DNA of 64,000 nucleotides from Glaciecola sp049650345 (GCA_049650345.1 JBARZY010000172.1:44106-108105), one strand, 5' to 3'. Positions 54,781 through 64,000 are shown, numbered from the stretch's first letter. Made by a program: numbers and translations. The notes: a model not told the origin generated them from the letters alone.

Positions 54781-55995
54781 ATGAAACGAGCAGTGATAAC
54801 TGGTCTAGGTATTGTATCAAGTATTGGTAATAACGCTGAAGAAGTGAATGCCTCGCTAAAAGCGGGCAAATCAGGCATTACCTTTTCACAACAATTTGCT
54901 GATGCCGGTTTGCGCAGTCAAGTTTGGGGCGATCTTAAAATTGACTTAAGCGAACAAATTGACAGAAAAACACTTCGTTTTATGGGTGATGCCGCTAGCT
55001 ATGCATACTTATCAATGAAACAAGCGATAGAAGATGCCGGGCTAACCGAAGAGCAATACTCCAATGAAGATGTTGGTATTATTGCTGGGTCTGGTGGTGC
55101 AAGTTCTGAGAACCAAGTGTTGTCTGCTGACATCATGCGCGAAAAAAGCGTCAAGCGTGTAGGTCCATATATGGTCACGCGCTGCATGGGCAGCACCACC
55201 TCAGCTTGTTTGGCAACACCGTTTAAAATAAAAGGCATTAACTACTCTATATCATCAGCATGCGCAAGCAGTGCACATTGCATTGGCAATGCGTGGGAAC
55301 TGATTCAACTAGGCAAACAAAAAATGGTGTTTGCTGGTGGCGGTGAAGAACTGCATTGGGCGTTGTCAGGCCAATTTGATGCCATGGGCGCTTTATCGAC
55401 TAAATATAACAATAATCCAAGTGCAGCATCGCGTACTTATGACGCCAATCGCGATGGATTTGTGAGTTCTGGTGGCGGCGGTATGGTCGTGGTAGAAGAG
55501 CTTGAACACGCTTTAGCGCGTGGTGCAAAAATTTATGCTGAACTAGTGGGCTATGGCGCAACTTCAGACGGTCATGACATGGTTGCACCAAGTGGCGAAG
55601 GCGCAGTGCGTTGCATGAAAATGGCATTAAAAGGCTTAGAGCAACCTCTTGATTACTTGAATACTCACGGCACCTCAACGCCGGTAGGTGATGTGAAAGA
55701 GCTTGAAGCGATACAAACCTTGTTTGGTAAAGATTGTCCGCCTATTAGCGCGACTAAGTCGCTTACGGGTCATGCACTTGGTGCAGCGGGCGTGCAAGAG
55801 GCGATATACTCAATACTAATGATGCAAGGTGACTATATTTGTCCATCAATTAACATTGAGACCCTCGACCCAGCAGCAGAAGGACTTGATATTGTAACCG
55901 AACCCCGTGACGCGAAACTGAACATGGTGATGTCAAATAGCTTTGGCTTTGGCGGCACAAATGCCAGTTTGGTATTTAAGCGCTATACCGATTAA
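54781..55995 (+). CDS. fabB: Beta-ketoacyl-ACP synthase I
   Basis: FabB elongates acyl-ACP chains and is needed for unsaturated fatty acids. The catalytic Cys is in SSACASSAHCIGNAW near residue 160, and the two His are in LNTHGTSTPVGD and SLTGHALGAAG. The N-terminus MKRAVITGLGIVSSIGN is typical. The length of 404 is standard. It is followed by a strong terminator, and a FadR-like site stands upstream. Confidence 0.97.
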   Translation: MKRAVITGLGIVSSIGNNAEEVNASLKAGKSGITFSQQFADAGLRSQVWGDLKIDLSEQIDRKTLRFMGDAASYAYLSMKQAIEDAGLTEEQYSNEDVGIIAGSGGASSENQVLSADIMREKSVKRVGPYMVTRCMGSTTSACLATPFKIKGINYSISSACASSAHCIGNAWELIQLGKQKMVFAGGGEELHWALSGQFDAMGALSTKYNNNPSAASRTYDANRDGFVSSGGGGMVVVEELEHALARGAKIYAELVGYGATSDGHDMVAPSGEGAVRCMKMALKGLEQPLDYLNTHGTSTPVGDVKELEAIQTLFGKDCPPISATKSLTGHALGAAGVQEAIYSILMMQGDYICPSINIETLDPAAEGLDIVTEPRDAKLNMVMSNSFGFGGTNASLVFKRYTD

Positions 55996-56021
55996 GCGTA
56001 TTAATGCGTAGCTATTGATAT

Positions 56022-56049
56022 AAAAGGTTGGCATATGCCAACCTTTTTT
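56022..56049. terminator. Intrinsic terminator after fabB
   Basis: AAAAGGTTGGCAT pairs with ATGCCAACCTTTT as a near-perfect palindrome followed by further T residues. It lies 27 bases past the fabB stop. Confidence 0.9.
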
Positions 56050-56151
56050 CGTTATGCTTTAGCGTGTAACAATGGGATATTAATAATAATAATAATGTGT
56101 GTCGCTAAAACGCCCTAGCAGTGTTTTTCTTGACACCCTAAGAGGTAATAT

Positions 56152-56901
56152 ATGAGTGTAAAAAACACAGTTTCAGAACAAGAATGGCAGGCAAGAGTTG
56201 ATTTAGCGGCATGTTATCGAATGGTGGCACATTATGGATGGGACGATTTAGTCTTTACGCATATTTCTGCCCGAGTGCCAGGCCCTGAGCATCATTTTTT
56301 AATTAATCCTTACGGCATGTTATTTGAAGAAGTAACAGCATCCAGTTTAGTGAAGGTCGATTTGCAAGGGAATAAGGTCATGGATTCGCCATTTGACATT
56401 AACCCCGCTGGATTTGTGATACATAGTGCAGTGCACGAAGCACGAGATGATGCGCAGTGTGTTATGCACCTTCACACCACCGAGGGTGTGGCGGTATCGG
56501 TGCTCAAAAATGGCTTACAAGCTTACAGTCAGCAGTCATTATTTGCACTCAGTGGTTTGAGTTATCATGACTACGAAGGTGTTGCCCTCAACCCAGATGA
56601 GAAAGCTAGATTAGTGGCAGATTTAGGCAAAACCAACTTTATGATTTTACGCAATCATGGCCTGTTAACATGTGCCAGTACAATACCCGATGCATTTCTA
56701 GGTATGTTTATATTGCAACGAGCGTGTGAAATACAATTAAAAGCACAAGCCACCGGTGATGAACTTATTCAAATATCGCCAGAAATATTAGCAAATATAC
56801 AAGCACAGGCTTCGCAAGTGACCAAAGCGGCAGGTGGCGCCTTGGCATGGCCGGGCATTATACGCAAACTTGAGCGCATGTGCCCCGACTTTAAAGACTA
56901 A
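56152..56901 (+). CDS. Class II aldolase/adducin-family protein
   Basis: The family signatures are LVFTHISARVPG near residue 37, the FLINPYGMLFEEVTASSLVKVD segment and the zinc-binding CVMHLHTTEGVAVS near residue 103; a later ILRNHGLLTC supplies another metal-ligand His. The substrate is not identifiable from sequence: fuculose-phosphate aldolase-like and decarboxylating relatives share these motifs. A GAGGT ribosome site precedes the ATG. It may be co-transcribed with pdxB, 20 bases downstream. Confidence 0.85.
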   Translation: MSVKNTVSEQEWQARVDLAACYRMVAHYGWDDLVFTHISARVPGPEHHFLINPYGMLFEEVTASSLVKVDLQGNKVMDSPFDINPAGFVIHSAVHEARDDAQCVMHLHTTEGVAVSVLKNGLQAYSQQSLFALSGLSYHDYEGVALNPDEKARLVADLGKTNFMILRNHGLLTCASTIPDAFLGMFILQRACEIQLKAQATGDELIQISPEILANIQAQASQVTKAAGGALAWPGIIRKLERMCPDFKD

Positions 56902-56921
56902 ACATTGGAGGCGCAGAAATC

Positions 56922-58121
56922 TTGAAAATACTCGTTGACCAAGCCATGCCGTATTGGCAAGACTATTTCTCCTCCTTAGGTGACGTTGAATCCTTTAAAG
57001 CGGGTGATATCCATAAGCATCAATTAAGCAACGTAAATGTGCTGTTGGTGCGTTCAACTACAAAGGTTGATGGTGCATTGTTACAATGTATGCCAAATCT
57101 TCGGTTTATTGGCACCGCTACTGCAGGCTATGACCACTTAGATATTGCAGCCATTGAAAGCAAGGGCATTGCGTGGAGTGCGGCGGGTGGATGTAATGCA
57201 TCAGCGGTAACACAGTATGTGATTTGTGCTTTGTTATCATTGGCGTGTAAAGACGGATTTTTGCTCTCTCATAAAACCATTGCTATTGTGGGGTATGGAA
57301 ACGTAGGCAAGCGTGTCACGAAGGGGTTAACAGGATTAGGGGCAACACTGCGAATATACGATCCGCCATTGCAGCATGTGGAAGCAACTACTGGTGCTAC
57401 TTGCACTACAACTTTTGTCCCCTTTGAGCAGGTACTTAGCGCCGATATAATATGCGTGCACGCACCGTTTAACAGCGTACCTGAATATCCTAGCTTACAC
57501 TTGTTTGATGCCTCAGTTTTAGCGCGATTAAGCCCACAGCAATATTTATTAAATGCAGGGCGCGGCGAGCTTATTGATAACCAAGCATTACTTAAACTAA
57601 AGCAGTCTAAACAACACAACAGTGTGCAGTTGGTACTTGATGTATGGGAAAACGAGCCCTTTATAAACACTGAGTTGATACCACATTGTTTGTTATCAAG
57701 CGCTCACATTGCTGGGCATACCTTAGAAGGAAAAGCCTTGGGAACACATATGTTGTACGAAACGTTGTGTGAACTGATAGAAACGCCACCCAGTGTAGCG
57801 TTGTCTGCCTTATTGCCTACATACAAACTACTTATTCCCAACAATTTGCAAGGTGCATTAAACACTCGCTCAGAGCTGAGCGATATGGAAATACAAACAT
57901 TTGTCAAAGAATTGTGTTTTTGTGTTTATGATATTGAAAATGATGATAGTGTTTTTCGCCGCTACATGGCACAATCAGCATCGTTTGCCAAGTTAAGGCA
58001 ACAGTACCCAGTTCGTAGAGAATTCAGCGCCGCGAAAGTGCAAGCGTTTAATACTAAAATACAAGAATATCTTCGCGCGCTAGGGTTTATCATTTCTAAC
58101 GGCAGTGCAACTCCACCTTAA
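56922..58121 (+). CDS. pdxB: Erythronate-4-phosphate dehydrogenase
   Basis: PdxB oxidises 4-phosphoerythronate in the pyridoxal phosphate pathway. It is a D-2-hydroxyacid dehydrogenase: the NAD loop TIAIVGYGNVGKRV is near residue 120, followed by LNAGRGELIDNQAL and the SSAHIAGHTLEGKA motif with the catalytic His. The ~90-residue C-terminal extension that marks PdxB is present. The TTG start is supported by GGAGG ten bases upstream. pdxB next to an asd/usg gene is the E. coli order. Confidence 0.94.
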   Translation: MKILVDQAMPYWQDYFSSLGDVESFKAGDIHKHQLSNVNVLLVRSTTKVDGALLQCMPNLRFIGTATAGYDHLDIAAIESKGIAWSAAGGCNASAVTQYVICALLSLACKDGFLLSHKTIAIVGYGNVGKRVTKGLTGLGATLRIYDPPLQHVEATTGATCTTTFVPFEQVLSADIICVHAPFNSVPEYPSLHLFDASVLARLSPQQYLLNAGRGELIDNQALLKLKQSKQHNSVQLVLDVWENEPFINTELIPHCLLSSAHIAGHTLEGKALGTHMLYETLCELIETPPSVALSALLPTYKLLIPNNLQGALNTRSELSDMEIQTFVKELCFCVYDIENDDSVFRRYMAQSASFAKLRQQYPVRREFSAAKVQAFNTKIQEYLRALGFIISNGSATPP

Positions 58122-58140
58122 ACAAATAGGATGATAAAAC

Positions 58141-59157
58141 ATGTCTCAAGCTTTTAATGTTGCAGTATTAGGTGCAACGGGTCTCGTCGGCCAAACTATG
58201 ATGGAATTGTTAGCCGAGCGCAACTTTCCCATTGAAAATTTATACCCTTTGGCAAGTGCGCGATCTGCTGGTGGTGAAATTGAATTTAAAGGTCAAAAAA
58301 TTACCGTACTCGATGCCGATACGTTTGATTGGTCACAAGCGCAAATTGGTTTTTTCTCAGCAGGTGGTTCGGTGTCAGAAAAATATGCCCCCATTGCCGC
58401 TGAAGCAGGTTGCGTGGTTATTGATAATACCTCTCATTATCGCTATGAACCTGATATTCCATTAGTTGTGCCAGAAGTAAACCCAGAAGCACTAGCTGAT
58501 TTTAGGAATCGTAATATTATTGCTAATCCAAATTGTTCAACGATTCAAATGGTAGTCGCACTCAAACCTATTTATGATGCGGTTGGTATTGATCGTATTA
58601 ACGTGTGCACGTATCAGTCGGTATCGGGCGCAGGTAAAAGCGCAATGGAAGGGTTAGCGAAACAAACCGCTGAGTTACTAAATGCTAAACCTGTAACGGG
58701 TGAAGAGTTTTCGCGCCAAATTGCATTTAATGCGATCCCGCAAATCGATATGTTCATGGATAACGACTATACCAAAGAAGAAATGAAAATGGTGTGGGAA
58801 ACACGCAAAATACTCGGTAATGACAATATTCTAGTGAATCCTACTGCGGTAAGAGTTCCTGTGTTTTATGGTCACGGTGAAGCTATTCACATTGAAACTC
58901 AACAAGCTACCGATGCAGAACATGTTAAATCGTTGCTGCAGAATGCCCCAGGTATTACCTTGCATGACCAACGCGAAAAATTCCCCACACAAGTATGCTC
59001 TGCAAGCGGAAACGATGCAGTACATGTTGGGCGCGTACGCGATGATATTTCGCATCCAAATGGCATAAATATGTGGGTAGTGTCAGATAATATCCGTAAG
59101 GGCGCAGCAACAAATAGTGTGCAAATTGCAGAAGTGTTAGTTCGCGATTATTTGTAG
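58141..59157 (+). CDS. asd: Aspartate-semialdehyde dehydrogenase
   Basis: Asd reduces aspartyl-4-phosphate to the semialdehyde that leads to lysine, diaminopimelate, threonine and methionine. The NADP loop AVLGATGLVGQTMMELL opens the protein, and the catalytic Cys is in NPNCSTIQMVVAL near residue 131. It occupies the place of usg downstream of pdxB in E. coli, but unlike degenerate Usg it keeps the catalytic Cys. The VPVFYGHGEAIHIE segment with the active His is also intact. Length 338 is normal. Confidence 0.95.
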   Translation: MSQAFNVAVLGATGLVGQTMMELLAERNFPIENLYPLASARSAGGEIEFKGQKITVLDADTFDWSQAQIGFFSAGGSVSEKYAPIAAEAGCVVIDNTSHYRYEPDIPLVVPEVNPEALADFRNRNIIANPNCSTIQMVVALKPIYDAVGIDRINVCTYQSVSGAGKSAMEGLAKQTAELLNAKPVTGEEFSRQIAFNAIPQIDMFMDNDYTKEEMKMVWETRKILGNDNILVNPTAVRVPVFYGHGEAIHIETQQATDAEHVKSLLQNAPGITLHDQREKFPTQVCSASGNDAVHVGRVRDDISHPNGINMWVVSDNIRKGAATNSVQIAEVLVRDYL

Positions 59158-59209
59158 TAGTAACAATTATAAGAAAACTGCCGATACTGTATTAATGCAG
59201 TATGTATAA

Positions 59210-62200
59210 ATGAGAGTTTGTAAGGATTTGATGAGATCATCATTCAGCTATTTGCTACTTATCGTTACGCTTATAGTGAGCGTGAGCGGTGCTTTGGGTG
59301 CGCAACAGTTGCAGGGCCCTCGCGATAACGCACAAGTGTATTCTGGTGTAGTGTATGGGCCAATAGATCAATCAGATACCTTATGGCGTATTGCTAGTCG
59401 ATACAAACAAGATTCTCAGTTTTCGATATACCAAGTAATGATGGCGATTTACGAGTTAAATCGCCAAGCTTTTGAAAATGGTAACTTTAACACCATGGTC
59501 AATGGCGCCACACTACAATTACCCAGTGACCGATATATCGCTAGAATTGATCCACAAAGAGCGCGCGCTAAAGCTGAGCGTGACGACCAAGCATTTGGTC
59601 GTCAAAATTCCGTTAGAGATCCATTACCAAATAGTAACCTCCCTGCTGCAGACAATCTTAAACCCGAGATTCCGCTGGTAAATAAAGACGATTTGAGTAA
59701 AACACAAAATCAGTTGCAATCACAGTTAAACGTACTAAAACGCGAACAACAAAACCAGTTTACGGCACTCAAAAATCAGGTGGCCGCATCTATCGATTCA
59801 GTGCAAGTATTACTTTCTGAAAACCAAAAGTTAAATGAACGCCTGATTGAGATTGATGAAAACAATCGTAATTTTACACAAACGGTAGAAACTGAACTTA
59901 GAACGCAAATTGATCAACAAGATGAGCAACTTGCCGAGTTATTGCGCATGCTGAAAGAGGCTGAACAGCGTCGCATTGACGAAGAGTCAAAATCGGTTTT
60001 ACAAATACTGTCTTCTCCCACCGCACTCATACTCATGACAACGGGTTTTACCGTGCTGGTATTAGTTGGGTTAGCTGTGTTTTTGTTACGAAAACCGGCC
60101 GCTGCTGCAAGCGATACTAGCGCAAGTAAAGCAGACAAGGTAACAGAAGATATCGTTGATGACGATTTAGTGATTGGCGAAGCCGATGATATAGACAAAG
60201 ATTCTGACGACTTAATGGCTGCCTTAGAAGAAGATGAGCAAGATGATGACATATTGTCTGACGATCTGGAGAATGACGAGGCCGTACAATCATTATCAGA
60301 CGATGACCTAGACGCTGCTCTAGATTTGGATGATGACTTATCAGCATCATTAGATGACGATATGTTAGTGCCTGATTCCGTTGATGACGATGCCGATGCT
60401 ATAGCGCCGGATGACGAAGAAGCTGATGAAGGTGAGCCACATGATTTTGATGTTGATGGTATCTCTTTGGATGATGACGACATTGATCTTAGTGCAGATG
60501 GCGACGAAAGTGCGGAGGAGTCAAACGAACCACAGAGCGATATTGAAGAATCTACTGAGGTCGTTGAAGAAGTCGATGATGATCTACCGCCAGACGGAAT
60601 AGATCTAGACGATAATGGTGAAATTGACGAAAACACCATAGAACAAATAGAACAAAAGATAGATGCCTCTGACGAAACTATTAATAGTTTGGCGGACGAG
60701 TTACTTGAAGACATTGACGCAGTTACAAATGAAGACAGTGGTGACAATGAGTTAAGCGGTGACGCTGAAACCCCAGTTAACGAGAGTGATGAACTTGCAG
60801 ATGAGTTATTAGATGAATTAGACGAGCAAGTCGCAAGTGAAGATTTAGATGAGTTACTAAATACCGCCGATGAACCATTAGAAGTTGATAATGAGAATGG
60901 CACAGAAGTAGACGATAACGATGACGTAATACTGACATCGTTGGAAGATGATATTGATGATTTGTTAGATGTTGATGACGACGATGACGAGGTATTAGAT
61001 TTGTCGTCAAGTGGTATTGCTGACGAAGGTGATAGCGATCAACTTAATGATTTAGCTGACGACTTATTACAAGAGCTTGAAAATGACGAAGATGAAGCAG
61101 ATGAGTTAGACGCATTATTAGATGAGCTTAGTGAAGAAGATTCCGTTGCAACAGAAGATGCTAACGATAATAATGAATTAGCGGGTGATTATACCGATGG
61201 TGCCGCTGAATCTAATGCTCAAACTCCACCTTCTTCTGCTCCCTTACTCGATGCTGACGACCTGTTAGACGATATTCCCAGTTTTACCAGTGATATGGAT
61301 GATGACGATGAAGAAATAGCGCTTGATGAGCCTATTTCAGCCATTGACAATGAGACAGAGCCAGAGGTTGAAGCTGAGCCAGAGGTTGAAGCTGAGCCAG
61401 ATGTTGAAGCTGAGCCAGAGGTTGAAGCTGAGCCAGAGGTTGAAGCTGAGCCAGAAGTTGAAGATGATTCAGTATCAAACGAATTAGACGAAAACGACGA
61501 AGACGATAAAGACGTTCTTTCTGCGTTACCTGATTTAGATGATTGGATGGATGAAGAAGCACCACTTGCTGATGATCAATTAAACGATGAAAAAAAAGCA
61601 ACCGACGGCAATGACAACGATAATGACAACGACTTTGACTTATCAGCCTTAGAACTTGACCCTGAAGACGTATTATCTAACGATACGATAGATGGCGAAG
61701 ATGACATTATGGAAGGCTTAGAGGAAGCCGATTTTGATGACATGCTAAATGAGTTAGCCGCAGATGACGAATTTCTAAAAGGCGAAGATATCCCTGACAA
61801 TGAGTTGTCTACAGACAACACTTCAAGCAAGCCGGATGCCCTAGAGCAAGCCGGTTTGGATTTAGATGCCTTAATGAGCGAAGATACTGCAGACAATGAT
61901 TTTGTAGATGTAGACGACTTATTGAGCGAAAGTGAGGCAATGTCAGAACTTTCAGACGATGATATAGATTTAAATTTAGAAGACTCGCTAGATAACCTCA
62001 TGCCATTAGAGAAAGATGCTGGCGAGAACTCGGCTGACAACGGTGACAATACGAATCAAGCGAGCAACTTAGATCTAGCTCAAGTGTATATTGATATGGA
62101 AGATTTTGATGCAGCTAGAGAGTTGTTGGATGAGGTGATAGAACAGGGAAGTGAGAGTCAAAAAACAGAAGCTAAAACCTTAATGTCGAGCTTTAGCTAA
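59210..62200 (+). CDS. fimV: FimV-family polar hub protein
   Basis: FimV is an inner-membrane scaffold linked to type IV pili and to polar protein placement. In order: signal/anchor (residues 7-31), a LysM-like peptidoglycan-binding region (about 48-110, SDTLWRIASRY), a coiled coil (about 168-255), one membrane helix (about 270-292), then ~650 very acidic cytoplasmic residues and the conserved C-terminal FimV domain NLDLAQVYIDMEDFDAARELLDEV (about residues 953-977). The acidic part is built of repeated Asp/Glu/Leu blocks and contains a six-copy hexapeptide repeat. In E. coli truA follows; here bamE does. Confidence 0.93.
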   Translation: MRVCKDLMRSSFSYLLLIVTLIVSVSGALGAQQLQGPRDNAQVYSGVVYGPIDQSDTLWRIASRYKQDSQFSIYQVMMAIYELNRQAFENGNFNTMVNGATLQLPSDRYIARIDPQRARAKAERDDQAFGRQNSVRDPLPNSNLPAADNLKPEIPLVNKDDLSKTQNQLQSQLNVLKREQQNQFTALKNQVAASIDSVQVLLSENQKLNERLIEIDENNRNFTQTVETELRTQIDQQDEQLAELLRMLKEAEQRRIDEESKSVLQILSSPTALILMTTGFTVLVLVGLAVFLLRKPAAAASDTSASKADKVTEDIVDDDLVIGEADDIDKDSDDLMAALEEDEQDDDILSDDLENDEAVQSLSDDDLDAALDLDDDLSASLDDDMLVPDSVDDDADAIAPDDEEADEGEPHDFDVDGISLDDDDIDLSADGDESAEESNEPQSDIEESTEVVEEVDDDLPPDGIDLDDNGEIDENTIEQIEQKIDASDETINSLADELLEDIDAVTNEDSGDNELSGDAETPVNESDELADELLDELDEQVASEDLDELLNTADEPLEVDNENGTEVDDNDDVILTSLEDDIDDLLDVDDDDDEVLDLSSSGIADEGDSDQLNDLADDLLQELENDEDEADELDALLDELSEEDSVATEDANDNNELAGDYTDGAAESNAQTPPSSAPLLDADDLLDDIPSFTSDMDDDDEEIALDEPISAIDNETEPEVEAEPEVEAEPDVEAEPEVEAEPEVEAEPEVEDDSVSNELDENDEDDKDVLSALPDLDDWMDEEAPLADDQLNDEKKATDGNDNDNDNDFDLSALELDPEDVLSNDTIDGEDDIMEGLEEADFDDMLNELAADDEFLKGEDIPDNELSTDNTSSKPDALEQAGLDLDALMSEDTADNDFVDVDDLLSESEAMSELSDDDIDLNLEDSLDNLMPLEKDAGENSADNGDNTNQASNLDLAQVYIDMEDFDAARELLDEVIEQGSESQKTEAKTLMSSFS
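61358..61465 (+). repeat. Six tandem 18-bp units within fimV
   Basis: Six near-identical 18-base units (GAGCCAGAGGTTGAAGCT type) encode EPEVEA hexapeptides at about residues 717-752. Unit 3 has GAT for GAG (Asp), and the last ends in GAT. High identity at DNA level suggests recent expansion by slippage or unequal recombination. Confidence 0.95.
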
Positions 62201-62267
62201 TTTCTAGTTGTTAACTTGCGCGAATATGAATATTTTGGACGGGGTAACAGCTAGCTTATTCTGTACG

Positions 62268-62624
62268 CTATGAATCTAGTGCGGTATCAAATTCTTCTGG
62301 CTTGTCGAAATCACCTTCAAAACTGACTAGCTGACCCTTCTCAAAACGCAATATCAGCTCTTTGCGAAAATCTTCGCCCCGTTTACTCATACCACGCTTC
62401 ATGTCATAAATGTAGTACCATGTATCGTTGTTAAAACTATCTTCAACTACTGGATTTCCTAATACAAAACGTACTTGTTCTTTAGTCATTTGAACGCGTA
62501 ATTGGTTAACATCTTTTTGTTCTAAAAAGTTACCCTGGGGAACGTCTATTCTGTATATCCAGTCGGTGCATGCAGTTGTTGACACACACACTACAAACAA
62601 AGCTGCTAATTGAGTTAATTTCAT
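62268..62624 (-). CDS. bamE: Outer membrane assembly lipoprotein BamE
   Basis: BamE is a small lipoprotein of the BAM complex that inserts outer-membrane proteins. The signal ends STTAC (Cys19), and the mature protein shows WIYRIDVPQGNFL, LRVQMTKEQVRFVLGNPVVEDSFNNDTWYYIYD in pieces: the QGN, MTKEQV and GNP-x-DxF elements are all family marks. Length 118 is normal. It lies beside recN on the same strand, as in E. coli. Confidence 0.95.
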   Translation of the reverse strand: MKLTQLAALFVVCVSTTACTDWIYRIDVPQGNFLEQKDVNQLRVQMTKEQVRFVLGNPVVEDSFNNDTWYYIYDMKRGMSKRGEDFRKELILRFEKGQLVSFEGDFDKPEEFDTALDS

Positions 62625-62722
62625 GGTTTACCTTTAAAATTTTGAGCACGCATCCTAACCTACCTGGGTATGACCATTCAAGTGTAATTTGGTTCTTGCA
62701 TAGGTATTAAAAAAGTAAACCT

Positions 62723-64000
62723 TTACAATTTTAATAGATCTTTTGCATTTGCAATGGCGGTATTGGTAAGCTCGTCACCAGCCAGTAAACGCGCTATTTC
62801 GTTCACTCGTTCTTCTTTTGTCAATTTAAGTAAGGTAGTTTCGGTTGACTTACCATCGGTAACTTTACTAACAAATAGTTGGTTATGAGCTTGTGCGGCT
62901 ACCTGAGGTAAGTGTGTGACGCACATAACTTGTGATTTCTCCCCAAGTTTACGTAATAGCTTACCAATTAATGATGCAGTAGGACCACTAATGCCGGTAT
63001 CAACTTCATCGAATACCATTGTGGGAATATAAGTATCTTTTGATGATATTACTTGCAACGCCAAGCCAATTCTAGATAACTCACCACCCGACACCACTTT
63101 TTCCATCACTTCTAACGCTTGTCCTGGGTTAACCGATAAATGTATTTGTATGGTGTCGTTACCGCTAAGTGCAGGTTGTGTAGTACTGTCACTGATTACT
63201 TTTACATCGACTAATGCATGAGGTAGGTTCATTTCACGTACTGCGGTTTGAATTTCGTTTGAAAGTAATTTACTGGCTTTTACGCGAGAATTCGTTAATT
63301 TATCGGCTGCCGATTGGTAATCAAGGAGTTGTTGTTTAACGGTTTGTTCTAGAGTAACTAGGCTATCTTCTTCCTGTGTTAACAATGCGTACTCGCTGGC
63401 TAACTGCAAGTGGGCATCGAATAGCTGTTCAGGTTGTACATGGTGTTTACGCGCTAAATCGAGGCATTTTGTATAACGTGCTTCAAGTTCTGCCAGTTGT
63501 GCCGGATCAGCTTCAATCTCTTGCGCATAATGATCAAGTTCGTTGGCTGCATCTTCTGCCTGAATGAGAGCGCCTTGCAAGGACTCAATAATGCCATTAA
63601 CTGACTCGTCAAATTGCGCAACGTTGCTTAGTGCTTTTATACTTTGGTTAAGTGATGAAATCGCATTCGCGTTGTCGTCGTCTTTTAACGCAAAAAGAGC
63701 TGCTTGACTGTTTGACAACAAATCTTGGGTATTGTTTTGTTTTTTAAAGTCGGTTTCTAACTGTTCAAACTCATGTTCACCTAAACTGAATTCATCTAGC
63801 TCTTGCACTTGATATGCTAGCAACTGGGCGCGGTCTAATCGTTGTTGTTGGGCATTTTGTAAGCTTACGAGTTCGCGTTGCGATGCGGTATAACTTTTGT
63901 AGGCCGTTTGTACTGCGTCTAAGCATGGTTTGTGTTGTGCGTATTGATCAAGCACGTGCCGCTGGTTTTCAGGTTTTAAAAACTGATAGTGGGCATGCTG
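62723..64000 (-). CDS. recN: DNA repair protein RecN, C-terminal part (partial)
   Basis: RecN is an SMC-like ATPase for double-strand-break repair. The frame is open through the window edge; the first ~130 residues with Walker A are outside the window. The visible part holds coiled-coil segments, then VSGGELSRIGLALQVI (signature motif), TMVFDEVDTGISG (Walker B) and VMCVTHLPQVAAQAHNQ (the switch His), all typical. A LexA-controlled promoter would lie beyond the window. Confidence 0.95.
   Translation of the reverse strand, partial: QHAHYQFLKPENQRHVLDQYAQHKPCLDAVQTAYKSYTASQRELVSLQNAQQQRLDRAQLLAYQVQELDEFSLGEHEFEQLETDFKKQNNTQDLLSNSQAALFALKDDDNANAISSLNQSIKALSNVAQFDESVNGIIESLQGALIQAEDAANELDHYAQEIEADPAQLAELEARYTKCLDLARKHHVQPEQLFDAHLQLASEYALLTQEEDSLVTLEQTVKQQLLDYQSAADKLTNSRVKASKLLSNEIQTAVREMNLPHALVDVKVISDSTTQPALSGNDTIQIHLSVNPGQALEVMEKVVSGGELSRIGLALQVISSKDTYIPTMVFDEVDTGISGPTASLIGKLLRKLGEKSQVMCVTHLPQVAAQAHNQLFVSKVTDGKSTETTLLKLTKEERVNEIARLLAGDELTNTAIANAKDLLKL

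Noticed and set aside
54567..54878. 103-codon minus-strand frame opposite the fabB start
   Set aside because: It overlaps the 5' end of fabB and the regulatory region, and has no family resemblance; a shadow frame.
59914..60903. 329-codon Ser-rich frame antisense to fimV
   Set aside because: It is the mirror of Asp/Glu codon runs in fimV, which create long Ser-rich antisense frames; not a gene.
1..64000. CRISPR arrays, prophage, insertion sequences, defence islands
   Set aside because: I looked for spaced repeats, transposase or integrase motifs and terminal repeats on both strands and saw none.

Overview
The window is a 64 kb stretch of a gammaproteobacterial chromosome with an AT-leaning base composition. 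Its gene set points to a marine Alteromonadales relative of Alteromonas, Glaciecola or Paraglaciecola: rnfABCDGE, motY beside rnt, FlgO-family lipoproteins, fadR/fadD/fabB, epmC, a long acidic FimV, and an M28 lipoprotein peptidase. The assignment rests on gene content and on remembered protein families, not on a search. Almost all of it is dense, ordinary core genome. I see no phage, insertion sequence, integron, CRISPR array or defence system.

Layout. 1-10 kb: the end of an M16 peptidase, gshA, an SLT-type lipoprotein, a tiny membrane protein behind an FNR-like box, smrB divergent from prmB-aroC, then sodB, grxD, bfd (with a Fur-like box), rnt and motY. 10-14.7 kb: glpQ, followed by the one disturbed region. 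This holds 3' remnants of a sterol desaturase gene and a cytochrome b561 gene that meet at a deletion junction, mntP, a stranded C-terminal remnant of a classical 4Fe-4S nth, a small alpha/beta hydrolase, and an intact but different nth lacking the cluster cysteines. 14.7-20.6 kb: the rnfABCDGE operon (minus strand) and two identical tRNA-Asn genes behind a consensus promoter. 20.6-33.9 kb: a long intergenic region with DnaA boxes, a MATE exporter, uvrB, a LysR regulator, divergent queC/queE, asnB, an M28 peptidase, a DUF3025 protein and a Yip1 protein. 34-44.7 kb: a NatAB-like ABC exporter, then yoaA-tsaB-(unknown)-slp-hydrolase-fadD-rnd-ycgL-ycgN, an order that largely follows the E. coli yoaA-tsaB-yeaY-fadD-rnd region. 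44.7-64 kb: dsbB, fadR, a retropepsin-like protease, a thioesterase, epmC, an NAD-kinase-like protein, yfcL, three tandem FlgO-like lipoproteins, mnmC divergent from fabB, a class II aldolase, pdxB-asd-fimV, and bamE with the 3' part of recN.

How the genes work together. FadR (45.6 kb) has good candidate operators in front of fadD and fabB in the same window, so degradation and unsaturated fatty-acid synthesis are probably co-regulated as in E. coli. Translation and tRNA functions recur: prmB, smrB, tsaB, epmC, mnmC, queC, queE, rnt, rnd and tRNA-Asn. Redox and iron functions include sodB, grxD, bfd, the Rnf complex and gshA.

The observations most worth a second look are the apparent displacement of the native nth by a cluster-less type at the rnfE-nth position, the collapsed pair of relic genes near 11.49 kb, the FlgO-like triplet, the FNR-box/40-residue membrane protein pair, and a DnaA-box inverted pair in a long AT-rich intergenic region. 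No clearly new multi-gene system is visible.
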